A stretch of 64,000 nucleotides of DNA from Hsuehochloa calcarea (taxonomy: Eukaryota > Streptophyta > Magnoliopsida > Poales > Poaceae): contig CM070609.1 in the NCBI GenBank assembly GCA_036346395.1, forward strand, positions 30,330,223-30,394,222, read 5' to 3'. Positions 58,622 to 64,000 of the stretch are shown here, one piece after another. A program made the translations under genes and the position numbers. Positions within the stretch are counted from its first letter, which is position 1, and every line of letters begins with the position of its first letter. The notes under the pieces are model-generated. The model was not told the DNA's origin and searched no databases. It worked only from the letters and a program-made list of their open reading frames with translations.

Positions 58622-60913
58622 TGTAACACCCCGGCCCAACATTGAGCCTAGAATGTCACCAAAACTACTTTAGCTACTAATTTAAACAATCTTTAACAAT
58701 AAATTCCAGCAAACATGCATGGAATAAAACCCCCATCCATGGGTGACAAGAGATACAATAACAGCAATTAATAATCCACTACTAGTAAAGCAATCAAGAA
58801 TCCAACCAATAACTAAGTAATTAATAGATCAAACTGAATGGAACTAATAATACATCAACCCAAGTTCCAACTAGCAGTTCCAAAATAATCAAGTCCAATC
58901 ATGAATAAGTCCTAGATGAAATAATCATGTCTCTAGATTATATAAAGCAACTAATAGATAAAAATTATGTGTGATAAATGCATGTAAGATTTGTGTGCTA
59001 CTTCGTCCCATGCAAGTCGCCATCAACGGTTACCTAAAAGCAATAACAAAGCACGAGTGAGTCCACGACCTCTAATGCATGGACATGGCAGGAAACATCC
59101 GAGTCCGTATCGGACACGGACACGGACACGGATCCGACACGGCTTGGATACGTATTTTGTGGCGTGTCCGAAATTAGGCCCGCGAAATAAAAGAAATTGA
59201 AATTCAGACACGTATTCAACACGTATGACAATTTGGCCCAGCCCATTTAGCCCAAACTTAGAAGGCCAGACCCATGCCTTAAGCCTTAACCCTAGCAGCA
59301 GCAGCCACCGAATCGCCCTCCTCCCTCATGTGCGCTACTCGATGCCGCCCCCTTCCTCCCTCATGTGCACTGCTCGACGCCGCCCCCTTCCTCTCGCACT
59401 TCCAACAAAGACCGACGGTCGACGGCGGCCGACGAACGGCGGCGACTGCATCCACTGAATCGATCCCTTCCCTCCTTTGCTTTGCTCAACGCCACCCCCT
59501 TCCTTCCTTCTGCTCGACGAGGACAAGGACTCCTCTCGCACTTCGAGTAGCGATCGACGAATAGCGGCGACGGCGATGAGTCAATCGTCTCATGCTCCTT
59601 CGGTCCTTCCTCTCCACTCTTCATGCTCCTTAAATCTGAAATTTTCCTCTTTTTCTGGCATTTTTAGATCTGATACGACCTTGGGAATCACCTTGTAGTT
59701 TCTATTTTAGATCTTTTTTCTAGCATCCTTTGGGGTTGAGAAAATAGGTCAGTATGTTGGCCTAATGGCCCTAATATAATTTTGGGGGACGTACGATCTG
59801 GATATCTGGCATTTTTCTAGACTGTGCATCAATTTGGACTATAATAAAAATAATAGTCATATTCCTAGACGGTGAAATAGCATATTTATATATGCATATA
59901 TTATTTTTATTTTTATATATACACAGCGTGTCCCTGTGTCGCCATTTTTTAGAAAATGGTCAATCCCGTGTCTGTGTCCGTGCATCATAGTCCACAACTC
60001 AGCAAGTTTAAGATAGAACGACAAACAACAGCTTATTAAACATTTAAATCATCATCATTAACATAAGTATGTTCAAATATCATCAATATCGTTCTCATCT
60101 TTCATGTTGTCAAATCTTATCAATATCATTCTCATGTACTCATGTATGCAATGCCAATGATGCAACTCTTTCAACTGATACCGGTATAACAGAGTGTCCA
60201 CCCGTCGATGAGACACTCTTCCCCACACCTTCTTTAGGGTGAGGTCCCTACCTCTGTAGGACTTTATCATGAAGCACGTCGGGCTAGCTATAAACATGGC
60301 AGTACTCACCGCCCTGGCTCATATGCAAGCAAATGATGCAAATGTTCATTATCCATTATTAACATTACCATGTCATCTCCATGATAATTGCATCATCATA
60401 TCAAAATCTCACTAAATCATCATCATTTCATGTCATCAATATTTCATGTCATATCCTCATTGAATCAATATAATCATAACACCATGGCATTTAAATAAGC
60501 AATAGAGAGCATAAATAAATGTCATATTCATTCAATGGTAAAGTCAAGGGTTGACCAACCGCTGCCCACCGCTCTACCAAGCACTTGCCTTTTAGCCTCT
60601 AGAAACCAAGTGATGCAAATGTGGCACTGTACTTGAGGCAACACTCCCCACGAAAAACCGACGACGATCAACGAACGGATCATGAACACTAGCTTTCCTC
60701 CTCCTCTTCCTCTTCTTTCCTTCCCCTTCTCTTCCCTTTCTTTCCCCTTGCCGGCTCCTCCTGGCCCTTCTTCCCTTGCAATGCAGCTGGCAGCAGGGAC
60801 AGCCGGAGGCTGGAGCGGCGACCCCAGGGAGCAGCAGCAGGGAGAGCCAGAGGTTGGGGCGGTGACCGGGCAGCGGCGAGTTGGGGTTTGCCCCCCAAGC
60901 GGGGTATTACAAA
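58622..60913 (+). mobile_element. Solo long-type LTR inserted in a PPR exon
   Basis: It starts TGTAACACCCC and ends GGGGTATTACA followed by two extra A. The flanks are AGAGA (58617-58621 and 60914-60918). Removing it with one AGAGA restores the exon frame (NSSDLYPVL). No coding region is present. An extra insertion (about 59080-59990) lies within it. Confidence 0.85.
59080..59990. mobile_element. Possible DNA transposon nested in the solo LTR
   Basis: The ends read TGCATGGACATGG and, inverted, TGCACGGACACAG, and CGGACACGGACACGG repeats lie inside the left end. The LTR text looks continuous without it (GACCTCTA, then ATAGTCCACAACTC). The C-rich interior at 59290-59560 has no convincing gene. 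The target duplication is unclear. Confidence 0.4.
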
Positions 60914-60985
60914 AGAGATCACTGCTATTTCCTAAACCTTGCAACATGCTTCAATAACTTGTACAATTAATAACTATTAAATAAA

Positions 60986-61427
60986 GGGGAAAATTTTGCT
61001 CGGGAGAACACTCCAAAGGACCGTATTTAGCCGGGTAACATCAAATTCGTACTCAACTGCATTATGACACTCAAAATGGCCGGTTTGCTAACAAACAACA
61101 TTGCCATTACATTTTCCGTCTCTGATAGCCGTTAGCCCTGTCAAAATACCAAATTGCCCTTAGTTTTTTGAAAATTTAGGTGGAAATTGATGCCAAAATT
61201 TTGGCTCCAAACAGCCAGCTTCTTGGCACCAACACCAAAATGAATGAAAGGGTTGGTGAAAGGACAACCCAGTCTTTTTACAGGACTAACGGTTGTTAGA
61301 GACGCAAAATGTGAAGTATTATTTGGCAGCAAATTGACCCTCCCGAGTTTTACAATGTAGTCAAATAGGAATTCGATGTTATCCAACTAAATGCGAGCCT
61401 TTGGAGTGCTACTGAGCAAAGTTTACC
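60986..61427. mobile_element. Mutator-type MITE in a PPR intron
   Basis: Inverted ends (GAAAATTTTGCTCGGG and GGTAAACTTTGCTCAGTAG, both followed by CACTCCAAAGG) extend well over 100 bases. The 9-bp target duplication TTAAATAAA is perfect (60977-60985 and 61428-61436). Confidence 0.85.
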
Positions 61428-62632
61428 TTAAATAAAAAATGATAGTGAATACAGAACAGTTAAGCAACCTATACATCATAGATAAAAGGTCAAAAAGCTT
61501 ATTTCCTAAAGTCAAACCTATTTTTCAATATTAAGTATCTCAACACATTTTCTGAAAGCAATGTCTCCTTTTTTTGAAAAAGCATTCTCAAAAAAAATTT
61601 ACAGAAATGAAAGTGTAACAACCATCTCAATATCATTTCTAACAATTTCAACAAAAAAAAAGTAGATTGTAGGTCATAATTTATTTATCATCAAGACACC
61701 TACTTCTATGCCACAAGTACTATAACCTAGCAGGCAGAATACCATAAGTTATGTTGTGTAGGTAACAGCGTCTGGGAGGAGTTCGGGATTATTTTCCCTT
61801 TTAGCTTCCTCCTGCATTGTAATATGAACAACTCATTTTCATTATACAAGGCAATTATGTCTATATGCAAAACAATCTTGTGGCTAAAACTGGCCTTTCC
61901 AACACTTGTGTGACACCTTCATATCTTAAAGAAATCGGATAGCCTTATCAATCTCTGCTGACTTTACACAGGCAGAAATGATGGTGTTGTAGGTCAATCT
62001 ATCAGGCTTCAACCCTTGACACAATATCTCATCATTAACAGTCAAAGCTCCAAGTGGAAAGTTGATTTTTAAAATACAACTGTGACAGTGATGAAAAAGA
62101 AAACAGCCGTATTAACAGTTAGGGGAATAATTTAAGGGAAACTAAGAGATACCTTCATTAGTAAGTTGTATAGTAAGACAGAGTGGCCTTCATAAAGGAC
62201 TTGGCGAAAACGGGCAACAAGAGCATTGGCACGACGCATATCTCCTGGATAAATTGAAGTTCAACTTCATAAGTAAGTAACCAGCTAGCTAAGATAGGTG
62301 AGCGAAATTTGCAGTAGTAATAGAGCTATGGGTAGAATATTGTGGCTAAGAAAAATAATTTATAACAAGAACACATACATCAGTATTACCGACCAGCACC
62401 CAATCAAACTTAGTCTCCACTATACTTTGGAAGCAATAGAAAACAAAAACAAATTCAGGTTCTAAGTACAGAGAGTTAATGGTTTAGTGATGACTCCTTG
62501 TGTTATTCTCAACTATAGTAGTCAGCGCTCGGTAATAAGCCAATAACATACCTTTCATATCGAAATTTCACAAATGCAGCCAATGATCCATTGATCCTAA
62601 GTACAGTGATTGTTGAGAGAAGAAACTTTTCA

Positions 62633-63049
62633 CATAACACCATGTTTATTGCAATGTAGTTTCACTTCGCACCAGCCTAACCTTGTGGCCCGGTCAGGCC
62701 TGCTTGCTAGAATGCAATCTTGGATTCTTGGTTGTTTTTTAATACAGTTGGGGCTGGAGGTAGTTGCAATGGAAGGGCTATGGGCGTGATGTTGGAAAAG
62801 GTTCAAGTTTGAGAACAGCATTGGCGATTTGGACTGCAGGACTGTGCAATTTTACGTCGATTTGAGGTGTTTGTGAAAATTTTGGTCTTTTGTTATTCAA
62901 TTTTCTAGGTGTAAGAACTAAGAACCCCAGCCGCCTGTGTGGAGGCTGCAATCAGGGCCCACCTGTCAGCAGACCGGGTCCGACTGGCTAGATTCATGGG
63001 CTGGTGCAAAGTACAACAACACATCATTACTTCTAGTGTTATGCAAAAA
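62633..63049. repeat. Imperfect inverted repeat in a PPR intron
   Basis: ACATAACACCATGT...CACTTCGCACCAGCC on the left matches, inverted, ATAACACTAGAAGTAAT...CTTTGCACCAGCCC on the right. Next to it a direct repeat (GGTGTTTTGTGCAAC, GTGCAATGTGCAATTTACTC) occurs at 63065-63118 and 63278-63330. It is probably one or two MITE remnants. Confidence 0.55.
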
Positions 63050-63487
63050 GATTGCTTAGCGGTGGTGTTTTGTGCAACTCATGTCAATATAGGTGGTGCA
63101 ATGTGCAATTTACTCTTTCAGTTTAGACAACAGGAATAGTGTTTTCCCACGAATGAGCCAATCATAATTTCAGGACTGTTGTTCTGATATTAGTTGAGTT
63201 TCATGAATTATTTGTTTAATCAAAAATAAAATTATTCAGAACAGTGGCGTATTCTAGTATTCTTCTCATACTTCTCTGGTGTTTTGTGCAACAAGGGATA
63301 ATATACCTGGTGCAATGTGCAATTTACTCTTAAAAAATCAACCTTATACCAATCTGCTTCAATAAGGGTGTTTAGAAAAACCACAAATAAGATAAGGAGA
63401 GATCCTGGGGCTCCCAATAGAAGTATCTTTCTCAATCGATTCCAGTATCTCGAATGTGTCATCGATCCTTCTAGCTATCCCCAGACC

Positions 63488-64000
63488 CTTCAATGAATGG
63501 AAAATATAGCACATTAATAATTGCATCGTAAGATTCTCCCAGATCATTAATTGAACTAAGCAATCAGTAGAAAACACATGGCTGTGAATAACTTCTATCA
63601 CATATTATGCTAGCAAACACTTTTCAACAGACACGATGAAGTTAATCCATTGAAGGAAGCAAGAATGTATTTTCAAGGAGGAACACTAGCGCAGCACAAA
63701 TAGAAGTCGGTTGTTGATAGAGAACTGACACATTGAGGGTTCAGACAATCTTAGATGGAAGTTTAATAAAGTTGATAAAATCACACAAAAGCTCAAAAAA
63801 GCACCTAGAACTTACACATTGGCCCAAAGCATGAATAGTTTGCTGGAAATTATAGGATAAAAGGTACATACACACTGCTCCTAGATAGCTTTAGTAGGCT
63901 TTTTGTATAAAATGCCTTCACATTGTCATAACCATAAGTCCATAACGGCTAATGGTTAGAGAATATATGTTTCACTTCTGCATTTACCAGTATGGCCACT
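63488..64000. other. Probable intron or 5' region of the broken PPR gene
   Basis: No further exon could be recognised in this AT-rich end of the window. Confidence 0.35.

Larger units (their letters stand above)
55531..63487 (-). pseudogene. CBS-domain PPR protein gene, broken (3' part)
   Basis: Exons read from right to left: about 63350-63487 (GLGIARRIDDTFEILESIEK), 62153-62244 (DMRRANALVARFRQVLYEG), 61917-62079 (GLKPDRLTYNTIISACVKSA), about 60914-60937 plus 58509-58621 (NSSD | LYPVLTIVVEMKPSLLSINR), 57334-57566 (ALCTFGEIIKQAGCNKGLRP), 56601-56678, 56345-56521 (NRVVPLVDDWGSCDGIVHGH) and 55531-55815 (LDAPLLSMARPPLCVPTSTS). Most junctions follow GT-AG. The order of PPR motifs and then a CBS pair matches the plant family that includes Arabidopsis At5g10690, an organelle-type PPR protein (recalled, not searched). 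Lesions: TAA at 61926, TGA at 57403, TGA at 56426, a T-run frameshift at 63376-63380, and a solo LTR in an exon. One expected exon between 57334 and 56678 was not found. The 5' exons lie outside the window. Confidence 0.82.

Noticed and set aside
59225..59698. Several serine- and proline-rich frames inside the solo LTR
   Set aside because: They overlap one another on both strands and lie in a nested repeat; no conserved motif was seen.

Overview
The window is nuclear DNA from a grass (Poaceae). The evidence is CACTA transposons with CACTACTAC termini, a Stowaway MITE with CTCCCTCCGT ends, a Mutator-type element carrying GC-rich gene sequence, very long-LTR and Tat-type Ty3/gypsy elements, and GC-rich coding sequence in the one intact gene. 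The species cannot be fixed from the sequence. Most of the 64 kb is nested transposable elements. I find one intact host gene, one broken host gene, and one possible fragment of an unknown gene.

1-29166 is a stack of insertions in a LINE. Three LINE ORF2 pieces (10500-10660, 14904-15447, 28402-29166) rejoin in frame when the insertions and one target-site copy are removed. The insertions are the end of a CACTA element (CACTA-3, ends 10499), a solo long LTR (10661-14903, target duplication CCTAT) and a large CACTA element (CACTA-2, 15448-28401). Left of the LINE lies the end of another long LTR (1-9732), split by CACTA-1 (2147-8970, target duplication ATG). CACTA-1 and CACTA-2 belong to one family with two genes: a Tnp2-type transposase, and a Transposase_24/Ulp1-like gene. 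CACTA-2 carries both as decayed copies and is itself hit by an LTR-less copia fragment and a copia LTR. CACTA-1 is a deletion derivative.

29167-38547 holds the intact gene, a short C2H2 zinc-finger repressor (29562-29960) with a QALGGH finger and a C-terminal EAR motif. Downstream are a Mutator-type element inside a Stowaway MITE, a miniature copia element, and a two-exon coding-like stretch of unknown identity at 34044-34687.

38548-54116 is one Ty3/gypsy element of the Tat type, with target duplication AGTTT. Gag-Pol is on the minus strand. A spliced extra gene (Transposase_28 plus coiled coils) is on the plus strand, antisense to Gag-Pol. Short hairpins of the form GTCGTA...TACGAC recur in both LTRs and in the introns of the antisense gene, and as a palindrome in its coding repeat. 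Several carry paired changes in both arms.

55531-63487 on the minus strand is a CBS-domain PPR gene, interrupted in an exon by a solo LTR and carrying three stop codons and a frameshift. I read it as a pseudogene.

No rRNA, tRNA or CRISPR was seen. Boundaries of nested elements rest on direct reading of termini and target-site duplications. Family names come from memory of protein motifs, not from a search.
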